Shown here piece after piece: positions 43,538 through 52,448 of a stretch of 64,000 nt of DNA. Every line of letters begins with the position of its first letter. Position 1 is the stretch's first letter. The DNA comes from Chitinophaga parva (GTDB lineage: Bacteria; Bacteroidota; Bacteroidia; Chitinophagales; Chitinophagaceae): contig NZ_QCYK01000003.1 of the NCBI RefSeq assembly GCF_003071345.1, forward strand, positions 62,001-126,000, given 5' to 3'. The notes under the pieces are model-generated. The model was not told where the DNA came from and ran no database searches. It saw nothing but the letters and a program-made list of their open reading frames with translations. A program made the position numbers and the translations under genes.

Positions 43538-43858
43538 AAAGAAAATTTAAAGGGTGAAGTAAACAGCTAGGTCGGGATAGAAGGACGGGGAAATGGGTCG
43601 CGTTTCCGGGAAACAATCAATAAGCACGTACAGTGGCAAATGACAAACCCGCAGAATTGGGGGGCAGCTGACCGGTGTACAGTCTTTCAGCCCTGTCAGC
43701 CATGTCATATGCCAGGGGCATTCTCCCGTCAAATATAGCCCGTTTTCCAACGCGACTGACATAATTGCATAAATATTTTGCTTGGCATAATCATTGACAA
43801 ACTCACCCTGAATTCACGTTCAAAAACAAAGACTTACAACTCAAAGAATATAATCACT
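43538..43858. other. Divergent promoter region between ompA-like gene and dnaK
   Basis: About 320 bp with no gene. There is a small inverted repeat GTTTCC-G-GGAAAC near 43599-43611. No CIRCE element (the HrcA operator) is visible before dnaK. TTGGCAT-AATCA-TTGA at 43782-43797 vaguely resembles a sigma-54 site, but the -12 element is imperfect. A 71-codon frame on the minus strand is not convincing. Confidence 0.4.
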
Positions 43859-45766
43859 ATGGGAAAAATAATAGGCATTGACTTAGGAACTACCAACTCT
43901 TGTGTGGCCGTTATGGAAGGTAACGAGCCGGTAGTTATCGCAAACGACGAAGGCAGAAGAACTACCCCTTCCGTGGTAGCTTTTCTGAAAAACGGGGAAA
44001 GAAAAGTAGGTGACCCGGCCAAACGCCAGGCTATCACCAATCCCCACAACACCATCATGTCCGTAAAACGTTTCATGGGCCGCAACTTCAACGAAGTAGG
44101 CAATGAGATCGGGCACTGGAGCTACAAAGTAGTACAAGGAGAAAACAATACGACCCGCATCGATATCGACGGCCGTTTGTATACACCGCAGGAAATTTCC
44201 GCAATGATCCTGCAGAAAATGAAAAAGACAGCTGAAGATTACCTGGGCCAGGAAGTGAACGAAGCCGTAATTACGGTGCCCGCTTACTTCAATGACGCAC
44301 AGCGCCAGGCTACCAAGGAAGCCGGTGAGATCGCAGGCCTGAATGTACGCCGTATCATCAATGAGCCTACTGCTGCTGCACTGGCTTATGGTATGGATAA
44401 AAAACATGCTGACAGCAAGATCGCCGTATTCGACCTCGGTGGTGGTACGTTCGACGTATCTATCCTGGAACTGGGTGATGGCGTATTTGAAGTAAAATCC
44501 ACCAACGGTGATACCCACCTGGGTGGTGACGACTTTGATAAGGTGATCATGGACTGGCTGGCCGATGAGTTCAAAAAGGACGAAGCGGTAGACCTGCACA
44601 AAGATCCGATGGCATGGCAGCGTTTGAAAGAAGCTGCTGAAAAAGCCAAGATCGAGCTGTCTTCTTCTCAGGAAACTGAAATCAACCTCCCTTATATCAC
44701 CGCGGTGGATGGCGTGCCCAAACACCTGGTGAAAAAACTGACCCGCGCCAAGTTTGAACAGCTGAGCGACTCCCTGGTGGAAAGAACACTGGAGCCCTGC
44801 CGCAAAGCACTGAAAGACGCTGGCATGTCTACTTCCGATATTGACGAAGTGATCCTGGTAGGTGGTTCTACCCGTATCCCCAAGATCCAGGAAGTAGTAG
44901 AGAAATTCTTCGGCAAACGCCCCAGCAAAGGGGTGAACCCCGATGAAGTAGTAGCCGTAGGTGCTGCTATCCAGGGTGGTGTACTCTCCGGCGACGTGAA
45001 AGACGTACTGCTGCTGGACGTTACCCCGCTTTCTCTCGGTATCGAAACCATGGGTGGTGTGTTTACCAAACTGATTGAGTCCAACACAACCATTCCTTCC
45101 AAGAAATCTGAAATATTCTCTACCGCGGCAGACAGCCAACCCAGTGTAGAAATTCACGTGCTGCAGGGCGAACGTCCCCTGGCCAGCCAGAACCGCACCC
45201 TGGGCCGCTTCATCCTGTCCGATATTCCGCCAGCTCCCCGTGGCGTTCCCAAGATCGAAGTAGTATTCGATATTGACGCAAACGGTATCCTGCACGTAAC
45301 TGCAAAGGACCAGGGCACCGGCAAAACCCAGAACATCCGCATTGAAGCTGGTTCTGGCCTGAGCAAGGAAGAAGTAGAAAAAATGAAAGCAGAAGCGAAA
45401 GCCAACGAAGCTTCCGACAAAGCTGCAAAAGATAAGATCGAGAAGGTGAACCAGGCCGACAGCCTGATCTTCCAGACCGAAAAACAGATCAAGGAGTACG
45501 GCGACAAGATCCCGGCCGACAAAAAAGCCCCGATCGACGCTGCCCTCACCAAACTGAAAGCTGCTCACGCCAGCCAGGACATTGATCAGATCGATGCTGC
45601 TGTAGCTGAAATGAACAACGCCTGGACTGCTGCCAGCGAAGAGCTGTACAAAGCATCCCAGGGACAGGCCCAGGGTGGTGAACCCGGAGCCCAGCCCGGC
45701 GGTAACGAAGGCACCGGCACTGCTGGTGAAGGTGTAACAGATGCAGAGTTTGAAGAAGTAAAATAA
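43859..45766 (+). CDS. dnaK: Chaperone DnaK (Hsp70)
   Basis: A 635-residue Hsp70. The ATPase domain has [66 protein letters not shown] and [11 protein letters not shown]. The substrate-binding domain begins after the [17 protein letters not shown] linker, and the C-terminal lid ends in a Gly-rich tail and EFEEVK. The frame is open upstream to 43778, but ATG 43859 ([10 protein letters not shown]) is the family start. dnaJ and grpE are not adjacent. Three successive terminator hairpins follow. Confidence 0.98.
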   Translation: MGKIIGIDLGTTNSCVAVMEGNEPVVIANDEGRRTTPSVVAFLKNGERKVGDPAKRQAITNPHNTIMSVKRFMGRNFNEVGNEIGHWSYKVVQGENNTTRIDIDGRLYTPQEISAMILQKMKKTAEDYLGQEVNEAVITVPAYFNDAQRQATKEAGEIAGLNVRRIINEPTAAALAYGMDKKHADSKIAVFDLGGGTFDVSILELGDGVFEVKSTNGDTHLGGDDFDKVIMDWLADEFKKDEAVDLHKDPMAWQRLKEAAEKAKIELSSSQETEINLPYITAVDGVPKHLVKKLTRAKFEQLSDSLVERTLEPCRKALKDAGMSTSDIDEVILVGGSTRIPKIQEVVEKFFGKRPSKGVNPDEVVAVGAAIQGGVLSGDVKDVLLLDVTPLSLGIETMGGVFTKLIESNTTIPSKKSEIFSTAADSQPSVEIHVLQGERPLASQNRTLGRFILSDIPPAPRGVPKIEVVFDIDANGILHVTAKDQGTGKTQNIRIEAGSGLSKEEVEKMKAEAKANEASDKAAKDKIEKVNQADSLIFQTEKQIKEYGDKIPADKKAPIDAALTKLKAAHASQDIDQIDAAVAEMNNAWTAASEELYKASQGQAQGGEPGAQPGGNEGTGTAGEGVTDAEFEEVK

Positions 45767-45790
45767 GGTACAACGTACCTAAATTAATGA

Positions 45791-45819
45791 GCGCGAAGGC
45801 TTTGGCCTTCGCGCTTTTT
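45791..45819 (+). terminator. First intrinsic terminator of dnaK
   Basis: GCGCGAAGGC pairs perfectly with GCCTTCGCGC around TTTG, followed by five T residues, 24 bp after the dnaK stop. Confidence 0.93.
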
Positions 45820-45990
45820 GTGCCCAGGAAATAGTTGTATAAGAGACGGGGTACATTCACACGATTAATGAGGGCGCAGGCCAAAGCCTTCGCGCTTTTT
45901 TGTGCCCAGGAAATAGTTGTATAAGAGACGGGGTACATTCACACGATTAGTGGGCGTGCAGGTTTTAACCTTCGCGCTTTTTTGTGCGCA
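45808..45990 (+). repeat. 82-bp tandem repeat carrying duplicated terminators
   Basis: The unit from TTCGCGC-T-tract through TGTGCCCAGGAAATAG, GTTGTATAAGAGACGG, GTACATTCACACGATTA to the next hairpin repeats at an exact 82-bp offset (45808, 45890), with a partial third copy from about 45971. Each copy ends in a GC hairpin plus T-tract (second about 45872-45901, third about 45953-45984), the later stems carrying mismatches. Confidence 0.85.
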
Positions 45991-46053
45991 CAGGAAATTG
46001 CTGCGCAAATAATGAGCGCATTTTTTTGTCCCAGTGCTTTTTTGTGCTTCACA

Positions 46054-46094
46054 AAATCATTGTACATTGTATACAGTACCGTGTACAATGATTT
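46054..46094 (+). promoter_or_regulatory. 13-bp inverted repeat abutting the epimerase start codon
   Basis: AAATCATTGTACA (46054-46066) and TGTACAATGATTT (46082-46094) form a perfect inverted repeat with a 15-bp spacer, ending 3 bp before ATG 46098. It could be a repressor site or an RNA hairpin hiding the ribosome-binding region. A second hairpin (TTTTGTG-CTT-CACAAAA) lies just upstream. Confidence 0.6.
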
Positions 46095-46097
46095 CCC

Positions 46098-47108
46098 ATG
46101 CAACTTCAACTCCTCCCTTTTGAACTGAAATTTAAACACACCTTCACCATTTCCCGGAAATCAAAGGATGTGCAACCCTTGCTGGTGGCGCGTTTGGAGC
46201 AGGATGGACGATATGGGCTGGGAGAGACGGCAGACAATGCTTATTACCACATTACGGTGCCCATGCTCATGGAGGCCATTAATACCCACCGCCCTTTCAT
46301 AGAAGGCTATACGCTGCACACGCCCGAGGCATTTTGGGAAACAATGCACCCGCTGCTGAAAGACATGCCCTTTGCCCTCTGCGCACTGGACCTGGCGGCC
46401 CATGACCTGTACGCAAAAATGCAAGGGAAGAAATTGTACGAAGTATGGGGGTTGGATATTTCCCATAACCCCATGACAGATTTTACGATCGGGATAGACA
46501 GCATTGACAACATGGTAGCCAAGCTGAAAGAAATGCCCTGGCCTATCTATAAAATAAAACTGGGCACCGCCCATGATGTGGAGATCATCAAAGCGCTGAG
46601 AGCCCATACGGATGCGGTATTCCGCGTGGATGCCAACTGTGCGTGGACGGTGGAAGAAACCCTGCACAAGGCAGATACACTGGCTAAGCTGGGTGTAGAA
46701 TTTATTGAACAACCCCTGCCAGCGGCGGCGTGGGAAGGCATGCGCGACCTATATGAAAAAAGCGCCCTGCCCATTATTGCAGACGAAAGCTGCATTGAAG
46801 AAGGGGATGTGGCCCGCTGTGCCGGTCATTTTCATGGCATCAACATCAAGCTGACAAAGTGTGGCGGCATTACCCCCGCGCGCCGGATGATCTTTGAAGC
46901 CAAGCGCCTGGGCATGAAGGTAATGACGGGCAGCATGAACGAAAGCACCGTAGGCACCTCCGCCATAGCCCACCTGCTGCCTTACCTGGACTACACCGAC
47001 ATGGACGGCCCCCTGCTACTGGCGCAGGACATAGCGACGGGCATAAAAATAAACGACGGGAAAATAATTTATGCAGACCGCCCGGGAACGGGGGCTGAAA
47101 TGTATTAA
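46098..47108 (+). CDS. L-Ala-D/L-Glu (dipeptide) epimerase, enolase superfamily
   Basis: A 336-residue muconate-lactonizing-subgroup enolase. The two catalytic lysines lie in YKIKLGTAHD (KxK, about residue 152) and IKLTKCGG (about 255). Metal ligands are Asp in FRVDANCAW, Glu in EFIEQPLP and Asp in IIADESCIEE. The barrel ends with MTGSMNESTVGTSA, typical of dipeptide epimerases that recycle murein peptides. ATG 46098 begins MQLQLLPFELKFKHTF, the usual capping domain. It converges with a small minus-strand gene, 7 bp apart. Confidence 0.88.
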   Translation: MQLQLLPFELKFKHTFTISRKSKDVQPLLVARLEQDGRYGLGETADNAYYHITVPMLMEAINTHRPFIEGYTLHTPEAFWETMHPLLKDMPFALCALDLAAHDLYAKMQGKKLYEVWGLDISHNPMTDFTIGIDSIDNMVAKLKEMPWPIYKIKLGTAHDVEIIKALRAHTDAVFRVDANCAWTVEETLHKADTLAKLGVEFIEQPLPAAAWEGMRDLYEKSALPIIADESCIEEGDVARCAGHFHGINIKLTKCGGITPARRMIFEAKRLGMKVMTGSMNESTVGTSAIAHLLPYLDYTDMDGPLLLAQDIATGIKINDGKIIYADRPGTGAEMY

Positions 47109-47115
47109 ACCCCCA

Positions 47116-47376
47116 TTACTCTACAATCTTCCAGCTCTTCGCAAAAAAAACGTAGTCTGCAATGCGGCCCTCTGCTTCAATGGTCTTGCCACACAGGGGT
47201 TCCAGCGGGTTGTCCATGAAAGGATTGCTGTTCATGGGGCGTATGAGATAAGAGGCCTGGGGGGTCACAATGTACACTCCCAGGTGCTCACTTTTGGTAG
47301 TACGTCCAAAGACACGCGGCTCCAGGCGGCCACGGATGGTAACGAGCGTATAGCCATCATCGTTAGTTGCTGACAT
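47116..47376 (-). CDS. Small unknown protein paired with the C25 peptidase
   Basis: An 86-residue soluble protein, predominantly beta strand (YTLVTIRGRLEPRV, HLGVYIVTPQASYLI, TIEAEGRIADYVFFAKSWKI), suggesting a small barrel of OB-fold type; this fold guess is inference. It has no signal peptide or membrane segment. It starts 11 bp after the stop of the peptidase gene, so it is very probably translated from the same mRNA and may be a regulator, inhibitor or substrate of that peptidase. No named family recognised. Confidence 0.65.
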   Translation of the reverse strand: MSATNDDGYTLVTIRGRLEPRVFGRTTKSEHLGVYIVTPQASYLIRPMNSNPFMDNPLEPLCGKTIEAEGRIADYVFFAKSWKIVE

Positions 47377-47387
47377 ATGTTGAGTAT

Positions 47388-48914
47388 TTAGCGGCGCACG
47401 TATTCCCGGTAGCCTACAATCTGGTCATCTTTTTCTTTCACCACCAGCACCCGGGTGTCTTTGAAGCTCCCTTTTTTTACTATGGCATTGGTATATACGT
47501 GAAAGCGTACGGTGGTCTTGTAGCTGCCCAGGCCGGGCTGCTCGGAGGCTATCAGCGTGCGGTTAATAAAGGTCTGTTTTTCTGTAACACCCTGTTTGTA
47601 TTTGCACTCTTTTAACAAGTTGTTCAAATCCTCGGCCATTTTATGTTTCAGCGGGGTGGCCCGGGCCTTTTGGGGCGGGGCTATAAAGCTGCTCAGCAGC
47701 CGGCCCTTGGCCACCATGTTGTCGCGCCGGTTCTGCACACTGTTCACCACGGCCTTCGACGTGGCTTTATCCGCGGTGCCCGGGGTGTCTTTTACCGGCA
47801 CCACGGAAGGATCGCCGAGGAGGCAGAACTGGGCTGCCGTCTTTAGCTCATAAGGGTCCAGGGTGGGGCCCATTTCCGTGAGGAAACGCTGGCGGGCTTC
47901 CAGGAAGGAGCGGCCCGTGGAGGCGCCTCCTTTCAGCACATTGATCATAAAATATTGCGTGAGCAGGTCTGCCAGGCCCTGGCCGTCAGACGGGCCGTAG
48001 GCAATGGTGGAACTGCCTGCGAAGGCAACGGCTTTGTTCTTCAGGTAAGTATTGGCAATGCTCATGGACTGGGGCTGCAATAGCGCCGGGTTGAAGAGTT
48101 GCGCGCCGTAACAGCACTCTGCCGCCACGATGGTGCCTGCGGTGATCTTCTTTTTCAGTGCGCCGGCATTCAGCGAAGGAGGATAATTATACCCTTGCTG
48201 CCCGTAAAAATTAGCATCCTGCAGGGAGCCATGGCAGTTGTAAAAGTGGGCCTTGGGCTTCAGCTGGGCGGCGGTGTACTCCGGGCCTGCCTTGGGACTG
48301 ATGAGCAGGTGGGTATTGTTGCCAAAAATATGCTGCACGCTTTGCTGCGTACTCTTGGTCCATTCAAACACGCTTACCGCAAAATAGTTGTGATAAGAGG
48401 CCGCCGTAGCGGGTTTGGAGGTGATGGCCTGCTGTATGAGCGTATGAAAATAGGCCGGATCGCCCTGGCCGGGTACATCCGGCAGGCGGCCCACCACCCG
48501 GGACGGCGCTACGAATTTGGTAATGTTCAGGTCAAAGGGGGCATCGCAGGCATAAGGCAGGTCGCTGGGCACGGTCTTGTCCTCGTCTGCTTCGCCACTC
48601 AGCTGGTTTTTCAGCAATTGGAAAGGAATGATGTCCTGCGCACCGGCCAGCATAATGTAAGCCGGGCTGAAATACTTGTACAGGGCATCCACCGCATCCT
48701 TGTTCTGTTTCATGTCATCTGCCTTCTTCACGGGCCTGGCTTTATACGATTTCATCTGCGTGGCGTCGTCCATGAATATTACGTAGCTGGTGGTGCCTTT
48801 TGCCTTATCTGCTTTGCGCAGCGCTTCCAGGTCGGCCAGGATGGCCTTGTGCTGGTCTCCGTATTTCTTGACCAGGGCGGTTTTGTTGGTAAGGATGATC
48901 TTTATTGTTTCCAT
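47388..48914 (-). CDS. Cytoplasmic C25 (gingipain-like) cysteine peptidase
   Basis: A 508-residue caspase-clan (CD) peptidase of family C25. The catalytic His228 is in YNCHGSL and the Cys267 in AAECCYGAQ, about 39 residues apart, the gingipain arrangement. VVGRLPDVPG precedes them and FCLLGDPSVVPV follows, both hallmarks of C25. Unlike gingipains there is no signal peptide, pro-domain or T9SS sorting domain, so it should act inside the cell. The frame is open to 48947; ATG 48914 (METIKIILTNK) is preferred. The last 120 residues are a basic unknown region. It is co-transcribed with the 86-residue gene downstream. Substrate unknown. Confidence 0.8.
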   Translation of the reverse strand: METIKIILTNKTALVKKYGDQHKAILADLEALRKADKAKGTTSYVIFMDDATQMKSYKARPVKKADDMKQNKDAVDALYKYFSPAYIMLAGAQDIIPFQLLKNQLSGEADEDKTVPSDLPYACDAPFDLNITKFVAPSRVVGRLPDVPGQGDPAYFHTLIQQAITSKPATAASYHNYFAVSVFEWTKSTQQSVQHIFGNNTHLLISPKAGPEYTAAQLKPKAHFYNCHGSLQDANFYGQQGYNYPPSLNAGALKKKITAGTIVAAECCYGAQLFNPALLQPQSMSIANTYLKNKAVAFAGSSTIAYGPSDGQGLADLLTQYFMINVLKGGASTGRSFLEARQRFLTEMGPTLDPYELKTAAQFCLLGDPSVVPVKDTPGTADKATSKAVVNSVQNRRDNMVAKGRLLSSFIAPPQKARATPLKHKMAEDLNNLLKECKYKQGVTEKQTFINRTLIASEQPGLGSYKTTVRFHVYTNAIVKKGSFKDTRVLVVKEKDDQIVGYREYVRR

Positions 48915-48996
48915 AGTATCGTTCTTGGGGTTTTGATACGGAAACAAATGTAAGGGAAATGTATATTGGTTCAGAGGGGTTTACCCGTAGCTGCAT

Positions 48997-49035
48997 AAAA
49001 AGAAACGCGCTGCGGACGGGTACCGCGGCGCGTTT
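48997..49035 (-). terminator. Terminator of the peroxiredoxin-like gene
   Basis: AAACGCGC...CGCGG and complementary CCGCG...GCGCGTTT form a long GC-rich stem (49003-49035); the A-run before it is a T-tract on the minus strand. It separates this gene from the peptidase operon. Confidence 0.8.
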
Positions 49036-49062
49036 AGTACATGATATAGAAAGCGCAAAGAA

Positions 49063-49695
49063 TCAGGCTACCTGTACCCGCTGCAACTGCTCGCGGGCGT
49101 CGTAAACGGCGCTGAGCAGGGCGCGCTGGTCCAGCTTATGCTGCAGGTAAGGATCTACCGCGGCAAAGCTTACCTGCTGGGCAGGGTTGATCACGTACGT
49201 AGCAGGGATGGGCACATCTGCATCCACACCAGATACGCGGTCCCAGATAGGATCCTGTTTTTCGTACAGGCCTGCCAGTGCGGCGATGGCATTGTTACGG
49301 TCGTGCAGGATGGGGAAGGTGAGCTGGTACTTTTCCACCAGGGGGCGCAGGGCTTGTTCACCTTCGGCGGCAATCACCAGCAGGCGGCCCCCCATTACTT
49401 TCACATCCTGGTGCAATGACTGCAGCTGCTGCAGCAGGTCAATGCCGTACCGGTTCCAGTGTACAGAGAAGAAAGCCACTACCAGCGGGCGGTCCGTGAG
49501 GAGGCTCAGGGGCAGGGAGATCTCGTGGGGCCAGAAGCCGGCAGGCGTTACCAATGCATCTTTGCGCAGCAGGGTGTCCGGGAAGATAGCGTGTTTGCGC
49601 AGGGGATTGATGCGTTTGCGGTTCAGCGGCTTCGGCTCAAAGCGATCAGGGAATTGTATATCGAGAATATCGGCGTATCTGTGGAGAGTGGACAT
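49063..49695 (-). CDS. Cysteine-free AhpC/TSA-like protein
   Basis: A 210-residue thioredoxin-fold protein of the peroxiredoxin-like (AhpC/TSA) type. The fold is seen in LVVAFFSVHWNRYGIDLLQQLQ-type strand-helix order, RLLVIAAEGEQALR, FPILHDRNNAIAALAGLYE and IPATYVINPAQQVSF with the cis-Pro region. Active relatives have a Cys after the first strand (G-G-W-C-P-Y-C); here the position reads SVHWNRYG, and the whole chain contains no Cys at all. Peroxidase activity is therefore unlikely. ATG 49695 (MSTLHRYADI) is used; the frame extends to 49743. Confidence 0.7.
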   Translation of the reverse strand: MSTLHRYADILDIQFPDRFEPKPLNRKRINPLRKHAIFPDTLLRKDALVTPAGFWPHEISLPLSLLTDRPLVVAFFSVHWNRYGIDLLQQLQSLHQDVKVMGGRLLVIAAEGEQALRPLVEKYQLTFPILHDRNNAIAALAGLYEKQDPIWDRVSGVDADVPIPATYVINPAQQVSFAAVDPYLQHKLDQRALLSAVYDAREQLQRVQVA

Positions 49696-49972
49696 ATCTT
49701 TTTGTTTTTTTGCTGGTTGTTGATAAGGAAATTGTAAAGACAAGGCGGAAAACCGCCGGGAGGTGTACTACGGCATCAACATCGTATAGCAGGAAGATAT
49801 GTTTGTCTGGTACTGATCATTACGCGTGTATTTGTAAGTTTTACAATGCAAATATAGGTGAATAATACTAATAACCTACAGGTTTAGTAGACTAATAAAA
49901 TTTATTTTATTAAACTTGCTTGTTATCAGTCATTTAGCGGGGCGGGTTTAGAGGAAATTTAAGAAAACAGGC

Positions 49973-51784
49973 CTATACCCGGGCAGCAGGCAGGCATACC
50001 TGTACGGTGGTGCCTTTGTCCTTTTTACTGCTTACTTTAATACAGCCCCCGTTGTTCTTCACAAAATCATTGCACAGCAAAAGCCCCAGGCCTATGCCTT
50101 TCTCTTTTTCCGTGCCGGCCGTGGAGATGTTCTGGTCTTTGATAAACAGTTTAGAGAGGGTAGCTTCGTCCATTCCCACACCTTCATCCGTGATGCTGAT
50201 GCACTGCTGCTGGTCTGTGGCGTGCACGGAAATCGAAATATTGCCGTGGCGCCGGGAGAATTTAATAGCGTTGCTGAGCAGGTTACGTACAATAAAAGCC
50301 AGCATGTTCTCATCTGCCTGTACCATAGCGGGTTCCAGCTCATGATAAATGGTGATGTTCTTGGCACCGGCACTCTGGCTCAGCACCGTGATGGTGGATT
50401 TGATCACCTCACTGGCGTCTATCATGCGGAAGTCCGGCTTCATTTCCCCGCTCTGGCTGCGCGACCATAATAACAGGCTGTCCAGCATGTCCACCACCTG
50501 CTTCACATTCCGGCTCAGGTTCCCTGATACTGTGATCAGCTCTTCCATGGAAAAGCTTTCTGTGTTTTCCTGGAACAATTGCATGAAGCCTACAATATTG
50601 ACCAACGGCCCGCGCATATCGTGCGAAATGATGGAAAGGAACTTGTCTTTCAGTTCATTGGCATTCTGCAGGTTGGTTTCGTTGATGCGTAACCGTTCGT
50701 TGGCATCCTGCAGCTGCAGGTTATTCTGCTCCAGCTGCATGAAGTCGTGGTCTATCTTGGTGGCCATGAGGCCCAGGTTGTGATAGAGGGTGGCTATTTC
50801 GTCATTGCGCGTAGGGTCGGAGGGGGGCAGGTGCAAGGTCTTGAAATCACTGTTGATCACGTGTTTCACGCTTTCATCCAGGGTAATGATGGGCTTCGTG
50901 ATCTGGTGGGCAAATACGGCACACAGCACAATGCCAAAGCATACGGCCAGCAGCACCAGGATGATGAAAGATGCCTTTAGTTGCTCCAGTTCTTTGTCAT
51001 ATTGGTTGCGCAGCCCCTGGATGGTCTTCTCCGCCAGGGTTTGCGCCAGCTGGCTTTCATCCTGCAGGCGCTTGCGCAGGCCGGTTTCATTGTTGATGCC
51101 GATGTTGTACTCCATTTGCACCAGGCGCTTAAAGTAAGCGATGTATTGTTGCAATACCGCTGCCTCTTTGCTTTTCTTATCCACGCTGTTGAGGATAGAG
51201 GACGCGGTAGAATCGAACAGGCCTACGTAAATGCTGTCCTTGCGCAGCAGGAAGTCCTTTTCCCGGCGGCGCAGTTGCAGGATGGAGGTGCTGCGCAGTT
51301 GATCCATGCTTTCCAGTTCATGCGCGTACTGGCGCATTTTGCCTTCCACGCCGTACTCCAGGAAGCCGCGTACCCGCAGGGAGTCCAGCACGTCGTTGAA
51401 CAACTTTTCGTGCACGGCAATATAGGCCATGATGGTATCTACTTCCGGGGTAAGGTGGTCGTTGCTATGGGAGGCGCGGATGGCGCGGATATCCGTGTAA
51501 ATGCTGGTCACCAGGGCCTTGCGCTGGATAAGATAGCTGCTTTTTCCGGTCTTGTAAAACTGTTCATTGGCAATATCATTGAGCAGGAAATTCTGCTCCG
51601 CCGCTACAGACTGCAATGTTTTCAGGGTTACAGATTCCAGTTTCACATACACCCGCAAAATGCGGTCGCGCTTATCGTACACATTTATGCAGCAGAAAAT
51701 GATAACGAAATTGATAAGCAAGATCGAAAAGTAAGAAAGAAACAGGCGCTTCCTTAGGCTAATGTCCCTGAAAAAGTTCTTCAT
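49973..51784 (-). CDS. Sensor histidine kinase
   Basis: A 603-residue membrane kinase. A first membrane helix (LFLSYFSILLINFVIIFCC) is followed by a helical periplasmic sensor (about 40-270, resembling four-helix-bundle sensors), a second membrane helix (SFIILVLLAVCFGIVLCAVF), a HAMP domain, a coiled coil (MQLEQNNLQLQDANERLR), the HisKA box (FLSIISHDMRGPLVN, phospho-acceptor His) and a HATPase domain (NLLSNAIKFS, DEGVGMD, GIGLGLLLCNDFV). No response regulator is adjacent. ATG 51784 (MKNFFRDISLRKR) suits the membrane topology; the upstream frame is ignored. Confidence 0.92.
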   Translation of the reverse strand: MKNFFRDISLRKRLFLSYFSILLINFVIIFCCINVYDKRDRILRVYVKLESVTLKTLQSVAAEQNFLLNDIANEQFYKTGKSSYLIQRKALVTSIYTDIRAIRASHSNDHLTPEVDTIMAYIAVHEKLFNDVLDSLRVRGFLEYGVEGKMRQYAHELESMDQLRSTSILQLRRREKDFLLRKDSIYVGLFDSTASSILNSVDKKSKEAAVLQQYIAYFKRLVQMEYNIGINNETGLRKRLQDESQLAQTLAEKTIQGLRNQYDKELEQLKASFIILVLLAVCFGIVLCAVFAHQITKPIITLDESVKHVINSDFKTLHLPPSDPTRNDEIATLYHNLGLMATKIDHDFMQLEQNNLQLQDANERLRINETNLQNANELKDKFLSIISHDMRGPLVNIVGFMQLFQENTESFSMEELITVSGNLSRNVKQVVDMLDSLLLWSRSQSGEMKPDFRMIDASEVIKSTITVLSQSAGAKNITIYHELEPAMVQADENMLAFIVRNLLSNAIKFSRRHGNISISVHATDQQQCISITDEGVGMDEATLSKLFIKDQNISTAGTEKEKGIGLGLLLCNDFVKNNGGCIKVSSKKDKGTTVQVCLPAARV

Positions 51785-51912
51785 AGCGGCCGGTATAGGT
51801 AAACAGCGGTGCAAAGTTAGCCGTAAAGAGGGTTATCTGTGCGTTGCAACAACCAATTTCGGGTTAAATAATATTTAATTTTTGCAAATATAACGGCAAT
51901 GGGTATACGGGT

Positions 51913-52404
51913 TTAGCGCCGGTAGCGGCGGCTGTTTACATCGTTGGTAAAGTGGATGGGAAGGTCCGGGCTGATCACGTATTTGCCTTTCTGCGTTTCT
52001 ATCACTACGAGGCGGTCCCGGTGGGTGGCCCACATCTGGTAGTTGCCAATGCGGCTGCTGTGGTAATACCCCAGGTAGCCAAACAGGCCACCAGCACCCA
52101 GGCGGCGGCGGTTGAAGCCCAGTTCATCGCCCATCAGGGGCCGCACGTGGATGACGTTTTCCAGTGGGATGCGCAGCTTGCCAAACGGGCGCTGGACGAT
52201 AATGCTGCGGTCACTTACGTAATAGTACTGGGGATGCAGGCCCCAGGAAAGGGTAATGGCCACCAGGAGGATAAGCACTGCGATCCAGCCACCGGTATGC
52301 GCCCATTGGGTGAAGGTTTGCAGGCCCAGTAAGCCCAGTGCGAAGAGGATGATCACATTGGTAAGGATCTTTACCACCGTATCAAAACTGGCTTTGTAAA
52401 GCAT
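51913..52404 (-). CDS. Membrane-anchored PH-domain protein
   Basis: A 163-residue protein with two N-terminal membrane helices (ILTNVIILFALGLLGL and GGWIAVLILLVAITLSW) followed by a bacterial PH-like domain (YYYVSDRSIIVQRPFGKLR, PLENVIHVRP, DRLVVIETQKGKYVISPD). This architecture is common among small bacterial PH-domain membrane proteins of unknown function. It lies between the histidine kinase and coaA, all on the minus strand, but with gaps over 40 bp, so linkage is not certain. Confidence 0.75.
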   Translation of the reverse strand: MLYKASFDTVVKILTNVIILFALGLLGLQTFTQWAHTGGWIAVLILLVAITLSWGLHPQYYYVSDRSIIVQRPFGKLRIPLENVIHVRPLMGDELGFNRRRLGAGGLFGYLGYYHSSRIGNYQMWATHRDRLVVIETQKGKYVISPDLPIHFTNDVNSRRYRR

Positions 52405-52448
52405 GGAAATCTGAAATTGGCTTTGCCCTTCTAAGTTAGGGAAAACCG

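Noticed and set aside
43547..43762. 71-codon minus-strand frame upstream of the ompA-like gene
   Set aside because: No recognisable domain, no ribosome-binding site, and it overlaps the expected promoter region of two divergent genes.
43782..43797. Sigma-54 promoter before dnaK
   Set aside because: The -24 part (TTGGCAT) fits, but the -12 part reads TTGA instead of TTGC, and nothing else supports it.
43883..45568. 561-codon minus-strand frame antisense to dnaK
   Set aside because: Shadow of dnaK; no motifs, and it crosses the dnaK start region without its own promoter.
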